Source: Rachycentron canadum (lineage: Eukaryota; Chordata; Actinopteri; Carangiformes; Rachycentridae). From it: DNA of 64,000 bases. Below are positions 23,841-36,100 of this stretch, piece by piece (within the stretch, counting starts at the first letter, position 1; the number at the start of each line of letters is the position of its first letter). Position numbers and translations under genes: made by a program. The stretch spans positions 12,399,017 to 12,463,016 of the forward strand of contig CM076654.1 of the NCBI GenBank assembly GCA_038496675.1. The letters run 5' to 3'. The notes under the pieces are model-generated. The model saw only the letters and a list, made by a program, of their open reading frames with translations, made no database searches and had not been told where the DNA came from.

Positions 23841-24571
23841 ATGCACTGCTTTGTATTGTATAAATATAAAAGAGCCATTCATGGTACTTCAACAAGTATT
23901 TGTGCTAATGCATGTATCATTACATAATTTAAATAAATGAATTGAAAAAGTAAGTGAAATGTTCAAGCAGTCAGAGTATTAGTGCTTATATGTAAATACA
24001 AATGTAAATATGTTGTTCGTAAGTGCTGACAGAGAAAAGCCTGAACATCTGAAGTAGAGCTACAAAAAGAGCTACACACTAAGGGTACGGTGATAAACAG
24101 ATATCGAACTTTCTCACATTCTCTCTCTCAAGTTCAAGTTAAAATATGCTTTATCTGCATCTTTCACGCAGACGCCACTATCTGCTAACTAATCAGAAAA
24201 TGTCCCGAGGGAAGCACCTTCCCCTGGAGTAAATGTAGCACTGTCTACAAGGCTGAGACACAATATCATGAACCTGTACCGTTTAACACACGGTTAAAGC
24301 AAGAGTTGGTGACAGGAAGACAAATATGATGGAATATGACCTTGTACCACCATACAATACATTGTGTCCGTGTGAATTGACAAAACAACCTTAAGTTCTC
24401 TTTTTATGCACAAGTGCACACACTACATGTGTTTTTTTTCCCCCCATTCTTTTCTGTTTTTGTGTCTTTCATTCTCACACATATACATGTCACAAAGGGA
24501 CAATGCTACATTAAACCTAATGGTCTTTTTTTCACAATTTCCATGCAAACAGTTTCACTGAATCACTGAAT
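23841..24571. other. Non-coding AT-rich stretch
   Basis: I see nothing beyond unique AT-rich sequence; a short T/C homopolymer patch lies near 24431-24446. Confidence 0.5.
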
Positions 24572-24610
24572 ATCTCTCTCTCTCTCTCTCTCTCTCCCTC
24601 TCTCTCTTTC
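24572..24610. repeat. (TC)n microsatellite
   Basis: About twelve uninterrupted TC units, then CCC and further TC units. The purine strand is the - strand. Confidence 0.9.
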
Positions 24611-27600
24611 TGTCTCAACCTAAAGCTCTTCTTTGAGCATATGATTGTACATGAATATCAATCTGCCCTTCATGCTCTCTCTTCATGTCTTTTTAACACA
24701 TTAGTATTTCCTGGGGAACAATCTCTCTGTCTCTTATCCACTCCAAGACATTGCCCTCTGCTAATTACCAATCAATTTCATCAATGTTCAGCTGCCAATA
24801 CTAAGATAGACTAGAATTTAAATGTGGCACTCATAGCCGGTCTGCTTGACCTATCCACGCTCTATTAAAAAAAAGATAAAAAATGTCGCCCGGCTTCCTC
24901 CTTTGCTCCTGCCATAAATACCTCGACCGCAAGAGTCGCTTGAACATATATGATGTTTTGGTCTTTTGCTGAAAAGACTGATGACTGTTCACAAAACTAT
25001 AAAACACAACTATGGGTCATAAGACGCTTGAGTTTTTTTTTTTTTTTTACAGGATTAATGAAATGAAATGCATTTACTTTTACCTCATTTACTATGTACA
25101 GGTCTGACTGCTCTTCTCTTTCCCCTATATGACTCTGTTTCTGTGTGCATTATGGACTCTACCATCCTCACTTCCTGCCAGCTCACCCATCAGTTTGAAA
25201 TTTCAACAACCAACCAATCAAATCCAAATCGCTTTGAAAGTTCGAAACTAGAGCACCCAGATATAAACCTTGTGCCTCAACAGAGGGTGATAAACAGACC
25301 AATCAGGCAATCCCAATTCCCATCCAAATTAAATATTCAGGTAATCAGACATAATATTTAATTAACATCTTTCTTCCTCAAAAGAAATAAAAAAGCGCCA
25401 TAACTTCCAGACTCTCTAAACAACTTTCAGCTTATCTGCCTATATTTTTCATTGAACACTCTTCTTCAAAGTGGAATCACAGATCTTCCGTTTTAAGCTT
25501 CTCCTCTCTTCTCTAATTGTAAAGTGGTTTGGAAGATCTTTGATGTTTGTCTCAGGGAGAATTTGCAGAAGCCTCAAACCACTAGACAAAAGAAAAGACA
25601 GAGACAGTAATTTACAGAGAATTATTTCTTTGCTGTCGAGAGAGAGGGAGGAAGGAGGAGGGGAGGAGAGGAAAGGAGGATAGAAGGTGAAAATTTTGAA
25701 AAAAGACAATTGGAGGGCAATTTAACAATTTTCCATAAATGATTTCTTTTTACAATCCTTTAATGAACTAATAAAACAAAAAGTGTTAATTTTTAAGTCA
25801 TTAAAGAAGCAGTGATGTGTTTTTACTAAAAAAAAAAATCAGCGCACAGTTATTTCCCATTGTTTTCAGACTGGCTTGTCAACGCTAAATGTCACTATCA
25901 TTGCAAAAGATGATGCGAGGACAACTAAATAATTACTGAGAAATTATTTCACAAATGTGTGGTGGAAAACGTTCTGCAGAGAATTAAGGAGAAACAGCTT
26001 TCAACATAACTCTTAATGATTTCACTGTAGAAGAAGGAAATAAGTGAATCAATCAACTAGTGTTAAAACATTAAAATCTTCAAAATTTCTAACTGACAAT
26101 TACGACCATTTGTTGCAGAAATATCCATCCTGAAAATACTAAAAACAGGAACAGTGCAAAAGCCACCAGTGATCACTAATAAACCAGTATGAATCAAAGT
26201 TTAGTCAGCCTCTGTGTCAGTGAAGATCTTACGGCTGATGTAAATCTCAGCAAGAGATGAAGCGAAAGTTACTCTATTGTTGGATTCAAGCAAAAAAAAA
26301 AAAGCAAAAAAAAAAAAAAACATTTGATCTGCTGTAAAACAGGAATAAGAACAGGTCTGTTGCATTTTCAGGTGGCATGGTATGATTCTTCTTTTTTTTC
26401 TTCTTTTTAAACAAACTCGACACAGCACTCTTCTCTTTGCTTTGCTTGTCCTCTTGTTCTATTATTCACTCTCGTTCGTTTGTTCCGCTGTACACTGTCT
26501 CCTGCTGTATTGCTCCGGCTCCATCTGTATTCCCACGAGCCTGTTCTCATACTGTATGTCTCATTTAGTTTCTATTTCTCCTTCCCTCCTATTGTTGAAG
26601 TCATGTAGTCCCAAACACTGAAACTGGAGAATAAACTGAGTGAGTGAAAGAAGTAGCAAAGCACTGCCCAAGATATTTTTGCTTGCTATTATTTTTGCTG
26701 TTGCTGGCATACAGTCACATGGGTGAATTCTTAAACAGGAACCAGTGTATGCTGTAAAGCCAGGCATTCTTGTAACACTTCCACCAGTATTTCCAAACCA
26801 CTACCATGAGGCAAAACACTGTTTTTATCTGGAGCAAACATTTATTCAAATTGCCCAAGGACACTGGACACTGGAGAGAGTGTTATCTGGGCTGTCTTAC
26901 TGTTTGTCTGTGAAATAGTATACCATAGGAAACAATACCAATATCCACTGAACTGAAAAAACTGAAAAAACCTCTATGGAAACTTCTTTCCTCCAAGCAG
27001 CGTCTCTAGTAAAGCTTTCTGTACAGAACCAAACCTACATCTTGACAAACTAACCCAAGGTGTGCTCACTACATTTTTTTCAATGCTTTCAACTGTATTA
27101 CTTGGTCTGTTAACAAGAACTCTTATTGCAGGAACTGTTAAAAGTTAAAGCTTTTCTGGAATTTAATTTCTCCAGTATATACTAATATCTGCATCAAATT
27201 ATCTCTTTTTTCTCATCCCAAAAAGAGTAGAAATGGTATGAAATGGGAAAATGTATACACTGCCACAAAGAACTTGAACTTGAAAGAATTTGTGCATTCC
27301 TTCATATGTTATAAAAGCAGGAACAAGTGATGTTGAATATTCAGTCATGGTGAATGAGTGCATTAAAATGAAAATTCTGCACAAAAAATGTAATCTTGAA
27401 TGAATAGGAATGGATAAAGTGAGGATGTCTACTCTGAACTCCATCAAGAAGCAAACCATTCCCTGGTGCGAAGGAGCCGAGCCTGGAAAACCTAATTCTG
27501 AGCAACAAGAGAATTTTCCATACCGTGTCCGACCATCTCAGCTGAATCGGCAGGGTGGCAGACTGTGGTCGTGTGAGAGGTCATAGTTTAATTCAACTCA

Positions 27601-28178
27601 GTCTGACTGCGGTGAATGAGTCTCCTAGGGAAATGAAAAAGTTCTGGGATGATGTGAAATGGTTGTCATATTCAAACGGCTCAGAAATAATTATGACTGA
27701 CTTGAACAAAAAAGAACTAGTCTGAACACTTTTGCTGTGTGCGATGTTTCAGCAGCCATGTCAGCTGAGGTTGTCTGATATGACGCACACTATCGAATCC
27801 AAATCAATGAATTAGGGGGCACGCAAAGATTAGACTCTATTCAGAGAGATTTTCAAGATCAGTGGATTCTAGCCAAAAAAAAAAAAAGAAAACCTGAACC
27901 TGGACCCTCACTGGGATCTCCTAAAATTGAACAAGGCATCTTAAATGGGGTCAAGACCGGTCAAAATGCTCATTAGATTGTCCCTCTGGTCTTCAGTGTG
28001 TAGTGAATCCACCACACACAGTTTCTTTGTCAAGAGACTCAAGTGTAGTTACAGTAAAAAACACCTTTAACAGAAACATTTAATCAGCTGTGTAAAGACT
28101 AGAGGATACAAATATGGACTAAAATCATTAAGCAATAACAGCAGTTGCAAACATCACGATCTGGCGTCAAAGCCCGTG
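24611..28178. other. Non-coding stretch, unique AT-rich
   Basis: I see no gene. Poly-T lies at 25033-25048. A pyrimidine-rich patch at 25440-25510 is followed by a purine-rich patch at 25630-25690. Two adjacent poly-A runs lie at 26292-26320. 27480-27860 is unique, with scattered CpG and ATTA sites, and could be regulatory. Confidence 0.5.
26291..26321 (+). repeat. Twin poly-A runs
   Basis: Twelve A, then GC, then fifteen A. Confidence 0.9.
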
Positions 28179-28284
28179 TCAGACAGAAAAGAAAAAGAAA
28201 GTGGGGAGCACAGAAAACAAATGACAAGGTGTCTTGCATCACCATGGTTGTAGGCTCTGTCTCTCAGCGTGAGGAAGACAAGAG
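28179..28284 (+). repeat. 105-bp dispersed direct repeat, copy 2
   Basis: Partner of 14985-15089: same orientation, about 97% identical, sharp ends on both sides and no visible target-site duplication. The right flank here is unrelated AT-rich DNA, not the CpG-dense patch that follows copy 1. In both copies one + frame reads DKVSCITMVVGSVSQREEDK without a stop. Confidence 0.85.
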
Positions 28285-29429
28285 TTTATGTTTGTGCAGA
28301 AAGAATAGCTAGGGGGAAAGTTTGTCGCAGCGGGAGCTTCATCAGTCCGCAATCTCTCTTATCCCCCTTCTATGCTTGTTAATTTTCTATCAGTTTTTTT
28401 TTTTTTTTTAACATGACAAATTCTTCAAGCATAATTTTTCTCTGTTGATCTGTTTCTATCTTAATCCTATGCTCTAATAACTCTGCGTTTCTGTGTGTCT
28501 GTCTGATATCAGTCTGGCCAGCTGCTTTGGCGGTCCTCCTCTGCAATGGTGACTGTGTGTATGCGTGTTTTAAGATATAAAAAAGAGTAAACAAGAGTAT
28601 AACAGCATGAGTTAAGACTGTAGTTGGTAGTAACAAAAAAGGAAGGGCAAGAAATAAGTTACGTTTTGATGGTAGAGATAAAATGTGTGTGAGACACAGT
28701 ATGGAGACAAAGCAACATCAGATCAATACTTCTACTATTGTAGATATGACGGGAAACCTATTGGTAAAAACTCTTCAAAAATTAATTGAATGTGAGAGGA
28801 GAGGAACTACAGGTACAATCCATTAGAAGAAAGTTGTATGAATCAGTCTTGATCAGCTATTCTCCAGTCAGTGCAAATAAAAAGAAACACAGAGATGTGA
28901 GTGAGGGTGAGAAGGTAGTTCTGCTGGACAGACGGTATCAGGTAGACCAAAAAGAAAGACGACAACAAGTGAAAAATGAAAGAGACTGGAAGTAACAGAC
29001 AGAGAAAGAAAGACAGAGAGAGAGAGAAACAGAGAGAGAGAGATCACAAAACACTGAGAGGGAAAATATTGAAATGTCTAAACTGTTTAAAGTGATGTTG
29101 AGTCAGTAAAGCGGTGAAGCCAAAAGCTGCTGAGAAGTCAGAGCTCAACTCAAGCAGCACAGATGAGAGCTGATTATTTACTTCCCATGTGTTTATATGC
29201 GCACGCGGTTTTCAGCGCCTCCATTGTATGTGTGTGTTGTGTTCATAAGTTGATAATCTGCATTTCTGCTCATTCATGGATCATTTTCTTCCAGAGACTG
29301 GAACGATCTCAGCAAGAGAGCACAATCCAATTAAATTATAGTCAAGACCCTTCACACCCATGAAAAGCAAACACCCACCATGCCAAGGCAAAGACACAAT
29401 ATGGAAATACTAGCAGATACAAGATACAT

Positions 29430-29780
29430 TAACTGAATGCCTCGGAGATAAAGGAGAAAAAAATGTTTAAGGCAATTACAGCAGGCAGATTTTGCAGTCT
29501 GGCGCCAGGATGATTGAATGCATCACTGCACACAGCTAGATGGCATTTGCAATTTGACAAGAGGTTTTGAGAGAAAAGGCACAAGAGTTTAAAAATGAAG
29601 TGAGAGTCAATAACACTTGTGATAACAACAGGTAAAAATCTTCCATTCAATCAGCTTTTTGTCCTTCTTTTGGGGGTTCTTTGTAATACATTCTACGACT
29701 CTGCGAATTGCCATTAATATTTAAAAGACTTGCACAATGAAAATCTTGTATGATTTACATAGTCATAAAAAGTTAGTGTA
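29430..29780. promoter_or_regulatory. Candidate conserved non-coding element
   Basis: About 350 bp of complex, repeat-free sequence with AATTAC, ATGATTGAATG, CATTAATATT and similar homeodomain-type words, in an otherwise repeat-rich neighbourhood. No long frame looks coding. The call rests on texture and motif content only. Confidence 0.2.
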
Positions 29781-30617
29781 AGGAACATGAAGACAGGCAT
29801 GGGGACATTTAAACTGTAGCAGTGAAGTGCATATACAAAAACACACACAAGCATATGAAGTACATGAATTTACTTTGCAAGTCACATCTCCATACTTGGA
29901 CAGACCAGTATCTCTGGTCTGCTAGTGTCCACTCAGTATGTTTGGGCCATTGGCACTGTGGTCAAAGAATTTCTCCAGGCTGGGAAAGAATTTTGAAGGT
30001 TTTGGAAGATGATTTTTCAGGGTTGTATTTCCGCAGAATAATTCAACCACTTCTTGCCGCAAGGTATCTGATCCAGTTTTATAGACAAAACCATGTTGGG
30101 AATTGAGATGCAACAAACTGACTCAACAACACCACCTTGAGTGTCCAAGGGGCCAGAGACATGTAAACTTCCTTCCTCAGAGGCTTCTGCTGATGGGCTC
30201 AAACAGTCATTATAGCGCAGAAGTGTTAAAACTGTCTGTTACAACTATTTGACAATTCACGATCAGCGGTTTTTGGTCAGCACCCAACTGACTGGGGCAT
30301 TTCTAAAAAGAAATCATTCTTCTTGAAAGCTGATGAATAATGGGATCTTCCACAGCAACAGTAACATACTGTTTTTATTTAGTGATTTTCTGACAACAGA
30401 TGTTAGTTCATGCTTGTCAGACAGCAGTCGTGTCTGAAATAAACAATTTCTGAAGCATGTGGTTGGGTTTTTTTTTTTTTTGTTTTTTTATCATTGGCTC
30501 ACACACATACGCACACACACAGAGGCCAATATTGATCCGAAACGTCATAGGATTCGCTCAGCATCGCACAAACAGACATTTCACCTACAGGGACATAAAA
30601 AAGGCCGCCGGTGAATG

Positions 30618-30632
30618 TCCATCCATCCATCC
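30618..30632. repeat. (CATC)n tetranucleotide microsatellite
   Basis: Nearly four CATC units. Confidence 0.85.
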
Positions 30633-31997
30633 ACAGGGCTCAGTTGGTGAATATACACAGGATGTCTCTCAATACAGGCATTCAAAGGTGAACAAAGCCG
30701 TGTGCATGTGCATTTTTCGAAAACTTCCACTCTCTGCAACAGTCTGTGGAGCCTTGAATTTTCACACACAGCTTTGAGAGAAACATCTAAGTGCACACAC
30801 AAATATTTCCAATTTCTGTTGTTACACAGGCTTTATTGACTTTCAATCATCCCTAATACATGACCACTACACAATGTTCTGTAATCGTAACCCTCACCTG
30901 AACCAACATACTGCAGAGCTGAACAAAATATGTAATTTAGGAAGTAACTCTAGAGCAATCCTCATGAAGTGCAGTTTCCTGTTGCAGGATCAGTGAATAA
31001 GAAATCACAGTGAGGAATGTCCTATAGTTTTGCTTCAGACCCTTAATGTCCAACTCAAATATACATGTTCTTGTGTAATGCACCACATTGCTTATGTCTT
31101 TCAGAAATTCAAAATCTTGCAAACCTATTTTTGTTTTGACGTTAGTACATCTGGTTGTTTCTCAATATCTCAGGGGAGGTTCAGCTCTCTGGCTGGCAAG
31201 CAAGAGGCATTGTGCATATTTGAGAAACAATATAACCTCTTACTCGGTCTGAGCAAATACTGAGTGATGACAGACAAAATGGATACGGCTCACTGTTCCA
31301 CGTAGCTGGAGGACCAGCATTTTGCACTCGACCACATAGCAAACACACCCACCAAAACACATAGCTGTAGATGCACAGCAATGTAGGGATTCAGTTTTGT
31401 AAATGAAAAAGAAATTGCTTTTTACCACCGTGTTTCTCTGCCTTCACCTCCCATCTTACATCATCTTAGGACAGTAATTACAGGTTATATTGATGACACT
31501 GGTGAGAGTGTGGAGGAGATATTAATGAAGCTTAGAGACAAAGACAAAACTGAGTAATTCACAGACCAAAAGTCCTATTTGTTGCGTACTGTACAACATC
31601 ACTGAGTTTAAAACACAGGACAATAAACCTATTCTTCTCTCATAGTTAAGTGAACATTCACCATTATTCCCCTACATTCCAACTCGGTGTATAAAACTTT
31701 AAAATGCTAAGCTCATAAAGAGACATGCAGAACCCTTAATGCAAGTAAAAAACAACGACCAACCAGTTAAGTTTAAATGCAACACTGGAAAAATCTCCAA
31801 ATAAGCTAAACAACTCCATAAAACTTTGCAATTACTACAAAAATGTCAGTTTGTTAATTCCTGCCAACATTTGTGCTTTTGTTACCTGAAAGTGAAATTA
31901 TAGTTTAGCCTGACAAAATGACTTCATTTCTTACAAAGGAAAAGGAAATTCTCATTTTGCCTTTCACCATGAAGATATTTTAAAGCTGGATCTTTAT

Positions 31998-32068
31998 GTG
32001 TGTTTGTGAATGTGTGCGTTTGTGAATGTGAGTGCATGTGTGTGTGTGTGTTTGTGTTTGTGTGAGTG
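31998..32068. repeat. Degenerate GT-rich tract
   Basis: Interrupted TGTG/TTTGTG/TGCATG words, with the longest clean GT run at about 32037-32050. Confidence 0.8.
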
Positions 32069-32177
32069 TAGAGGGCACTCCCCAATGACATAACAAAGAT
32101 TTTATGGAGGGGCAGTAGCAGCGGGAATGAATGTGCTTTGAGGGGGCTAACATGCCACAGGGTGTCATGGATGTATG

Positions 32178-32180
<3 letters not shown>

Positions 32181-32256
<76 letters not shown>
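32181..32256. repeat. (GT)38 microsatellite
   Basis: Thirty-eight uninterrupted GT units, one of the longest pure tracts here and therefore likely to be highly polymorphic. Confidence 0.97.
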
Positions 32257-32257
<1 letters not shown>

Positions 32258-34141
32258 AGTAGTAGAGGGTTTACTGAGGTCATAACACATTTCTTGGTCA
32301 CTAAATGCAAGAAACCATTACCCTGTCAATTCTGATATGTGACTACGGCAGTGATTTTGTGTGTTTGTGGGAGATTGTGTGTGCATTTCCTTCTTCAGTT
32401 TGATACATATTAAATTCCCACTACACTTTCATAGCCTTCTGTGCATTCCTTCCATAGTTTGGTCTATTGTGGTGGCTATCATTTCAACCTGTTATGGGAT
32501 CAGTGCGATAGATGTTCATGTCGTCTTTAAGGCATGCAACCGTTGTCAATGAAACAGATAGAGTGGGGAAGTAGGCCAATGCTGAGTTATCTCTATGTGG
32601 AAGTCATTTCAATACTTATGGGACTGTAGTGAAAAATACAGCCATATTGCAGTCAGCATATCATTTTGTGTCCCGCAGACATCACATCACTGCAAACCTC
32701 CATTTTTTTTCTTCATTGTAAGCGACAAATGTCTCCCTTGAGCAGATAAATATTGCATGACTGTACCATTGAAAGTACTTTAGCAAACGTCAAAAATGCT
32801 CGAGCAGAAAAGCTAAAAATTAGCCAGCTCTTTTTCAAGTACTGACAGGCTAGTTTCTTAGGAACATAATATTTCCATGAGATATTGAACATTTTCAGGA
32901 GAATAATGTGGCAAGGTTGTATTTATTAGTCATGTAGTTTTGGAATTAACTTTTCTCTGTCTTTCTATACTGATGTTACGGTTGTGGTCCTACTGTGGTG
33001 TTTATTGTTCCATTAACCACTTGAAGCACCATGGCAGCCGTCTGCATACTTGCAGAATTGGTGGATTGGTTAATTTATTTGAGTTCAAATTATGAAGCTA
33101 CATTTTTGAATAGCCAGTTGTAAACTAAAATGATTTCAATGAATGCATCGAAAGTAGGGGCATCTGATGTAGAGCCGCTGAAAGGATTTCTACTCTGCTA
33201 GAATACAATGACGATGTGAAACTTGTCAACTTGTTGGCTTAAATTAAATAAGTATTCATGATAAGAGACATGGATTTTCTTTCTTTTCGCAGTTTACTAT
33301 GAATGAAAAATACAGTTGGTCTTCTGTGCAAAATGTTTTATTTAGCATCACCATACACTCAACCATCCGTTTAGACATCTGGCGCTAACGTACTTGAAGC
33401 CCTACCATATTGTATTCAGTATGACGCTACTCATGCCAGAAACTACTATTACAACTACTATATAAACATCCATACTAGATGTGTCTATGATACAGTTTTA
33501 AGAAAATAATACAGAATTTGGTGAATATAAACACTGTGTTTTTTATCTTTTCATTCCCTTCTCTCCTCTAAAATCATCTGTTTTCATCAGTCAGTGTGGA
33601 GCCATGACTCTGGCTCTCTATACCTCCTTCTTGTGCCGCAACATCCATCTTTCCATCTCTCATCGCTGTGCCTTGCTTATAACCTACAATGCTGGTAACA
33701 CAATATGAGCAAGTGGTGTGTATGTGTTTTAGTGAGATAGGCCTGCTACAAAAGGAGACTAGTTTTGTCTGTGTGCATGTGCAGGCGCACTGACTTGGAA
33801 TGACAAGTTAACCGGAGGGTAACTAATAGGGTTAAGTATGTAGGAAAAGCAAAGGAGATAAAGGGGGAAAAGGCGATAGAAGGATTTTTGCTTACACAGA
33901 ACAAGTAGTTAGTGTTACAGCATGAAAAAAATGTCTCCTCAGAAATGTCTTGAGGAGGACACACGGAAAGACAAGAAAGCCATCGTATATTTTTATGTGG
34001 TCTCCCTCTCTCTAATGAAGTAAAGAAAACAAACAAAAGCAGGGGTCTCCTTTTCCTGCTTAATTGGTTAAGTGTCCGCAGGTCTTGAAAAGGCCAATTT
34101 CATGTGTGCATTAGAGAACATACACCAACCCCACACTCAGA
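32257..34141. other. Non-coding stretch, unique AT-rich
   Basis: I see no gene, repeat family or clear regulatory element. Frames are short and without domain-like composition. Confidence 0.5.
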
Positions 34142-34155
34142 CCCCCCCCCCCCCC
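34142..34155 (+). repeat. Poly-C run at gap edge
   Basis: Fourteen consecutive C bases end at the last base before TGTCTCTTATACACA. A further C run (34548-34555) resumes on the far side of the gap, so the gap may lie within one C homopolymer. Confidence 0.9.
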
Positions 34156-34170
34156 TGTCTCTTATACACA
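34155..34170 (+). other. Nextera/Tn5 mosaic-end adapter remnant (artefact)
   Basis: CTGTCTCTTATACACA directly abuts the N gap. This is the first 16 bases of the 19-base Tn5 mosaic-end sequence, as read through from the insert in Nextera-type libraries. Its position at a contig edge after a C homopolymer indicates untrimmed adapter, not genomic DNA. Confidence 0.93.
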
Positions 34171-34547
34171 NNNNNNNNNNNNNNNNNNNNNNNNNNNNNN
34201 NNNNNNNNNNNNNNNNNNNNNNNNNNNNNNNNNNNNNNNNNNNNNNNNNNNNNNNNNNNNNNNNNNNNNNNNNNNNNNNNNNNNNNNNNNNNNNNNNNNN
34301 NNNNNNNNNNNNNNNNNNNNNNNNNNNNNNNNNNNNNNNNNNNNNNNNNNNNNNNNNNNNNNNNNNNNNNNNNNNNNNNNNNNNNNNNNNNNNNNNNNNN
34401 NNNNNNNNNNNNNNNNNNNNNNNNNNNNNNNNNNNNNNNNNNNNNNNNNNNNNNNNNNNNNNNNNNNNNNNNNNNNNNNNNNNNNNNNNNNNNNNNNNNN
34501 NNNNNNNNNNNNNNNNNNNNNNNNNNNNNNNNNNNNNNNNNNNNNNN
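34171..34547. other. Assembly gap, 377 N
   Basis: Unresolved sequence flanked by C runs on both sides, with adapter sequence on the left flank. Any frame crossing it is meaningless. Confidence 0.99.
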
Positions 34548-35159
34548 CCCCCCCCTTTGACTGTCAAGCAGTAATATTTGGAGTGGCTTACAGACAAGTA
34601 AACAGCAGAGGAAACCAAGAGGAAAATGGCCTTAAGACAAACTCATTTACTGGCATACGCCTTCATGCTCCATGTCCATCACTCGAGCATACTATCACCA
34701 ATGCTATAAAAGAGACTGCTTAGAAAAAACAGGACATCATTGAGTCCAACTAAACACGAAGAAGCAAATAAGAGACGCAGAAAAAATGCACATTTGGATT
34801 TATCTTAATAAAGCATCTAAATGAGAGCAGTTGAAGAGAAAAAGGGTTTCACAAAACAGAATGCCAAAATTATACAGTTCATACAAATTATATAGAGGCC
34901 ACAGTGGAGCTAGGTGGTGCTAAAAACAGCTCTGAGGAGGAAACAACTCTTCTATTATCCTATTTAGACACACTTCCCTTTCGTTCCTCCCTCTCTGCCT
35001 TCCTCCTTCTTTCCTTCATCCCTCTACATTTCTTTTCTCCTCCATTTTCTCTTGTTGAAATCCCCTTTAAGTGCTTGGAAAGAGAGCAAATGTCCAAAAC
35101 CACTTTCCAAATCCCCATGTGTGTGCTTGTCCCCATTATAAGTGCCTCTGTCTATGTGT

Positions 35160-35250
35160 GACAGAAAGAGAAAGAAAAGAGAGAGGGGGAGCGAGAGATA
35201 TGGGGAAGTAGAGACAAGAAGAAGAGAGAGAGAGAGAAAGAGGAAGTAAG
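35160..35250 (+). repeat. Purine-rich GA tract
   Basis: Interrupted GA/GAAA repeats with a (GA)n core at 35225-35237. It follows a pyrimidine-rich block 100-200 bp upstream, giving a reversed strand bias. Confidence 0.8.
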
Positions 35251-36030
35251 TAACAAATATATGTGAGAAAATGTCAAGGGTTTTTAAATTCTCTGTTGTT
35301 CCACAAGATACCCTGAAGTCCTGCGGAAAACCAGAGGGGGAAAAATATTAAGTTAACAATATTTAGTGACCTGACAAACTCTGTGATTGGTTGGGAAATG
35401 CTAGTGCTGATTGGTAGACAGATTATTATCTGTCCCCTGAGTGGCTGGCTTGTGAGAACCAAGAAGAGGCACATTTTTACAAAGAGAGGATGAGGAAAAA
35501 AAAAAAAAAAAAGCTCTGCAACCACAGATTCTGACTGTGAGTGTGTGTATGTTTGTGAGAGTTAGTGAGTCTGTGAGTGACACAGGGAGAGAAAGTGTTG
35601 AGAGGTGAGCTCCAGAGGGGAAATCAAAAGGAAGCACATCCATTAGTTTCTCTGCCGGAGCTTTGTTTAATTTACGTGGGAGAAAAAGTACAATTTCCCC
35701 AGACAAACACACACGTACACATACACATACACACGAAGGCAGAGCATGCTTCATGCCTTCAAGAGAGCCTGCTGCTTAAATAGCCCCCAATGTACTTCAC
35801 AGACTGAATAGTAATTTCAGCCATGAATATGTACAATAGATATATTCTATACGTTGTTATCCACAGGCTCATGTGTGCCAGTATTTGTGTTTTGGATGAT
35901 AAATTCTCCAGCAGGAACAAAAGCAGCCATTGATTAAGGAAAATGAAGTGCATTAGATTCTTGACTCCTTAAAGAAAATCAGCATGATCATTTCTCTTTT
36001 ACACTAATACAACCATCCTCCTTCTTTTAC

Positions 36031-36100
36031 ACTCTCTCTCTCTGTCTCTCTCTCCTCTTTTCTTGACCTCTCTCTCCCCCCTTCTCTCTTTCCCTCTCTC
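36031..36100 (-). repeat. Interrupted (CT)n tract
   Basis: Short CT runs separated by GTCT, CCCC and TTTT interruptions; purines are on the - strand. Confidence 0.85.

Larger units (their letters stand above)
28285..31997. other. Non-coding stretch, mainly unique
   Basis: I see no gene. It contains poly-T at 28394-28409, GA repeats at 29012-29043, poly-T at 30468-30489 and (CATC)n at 30618-30632. 29430-29780 is unique, balanced, repeat-free sequence and a candidate conserved non-coding element. Confidence 0.5.

Noticed and set aside
27540..27560. Possible CTCF site (GGCAGGGTGGCAG)
   Set aside because: One base too many between AG and GGCAG compared with the CTCF core; not a good match.
34072..34618. 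Frames of about 160 codons
   Set aside because: They consist almost wholly of N gap.
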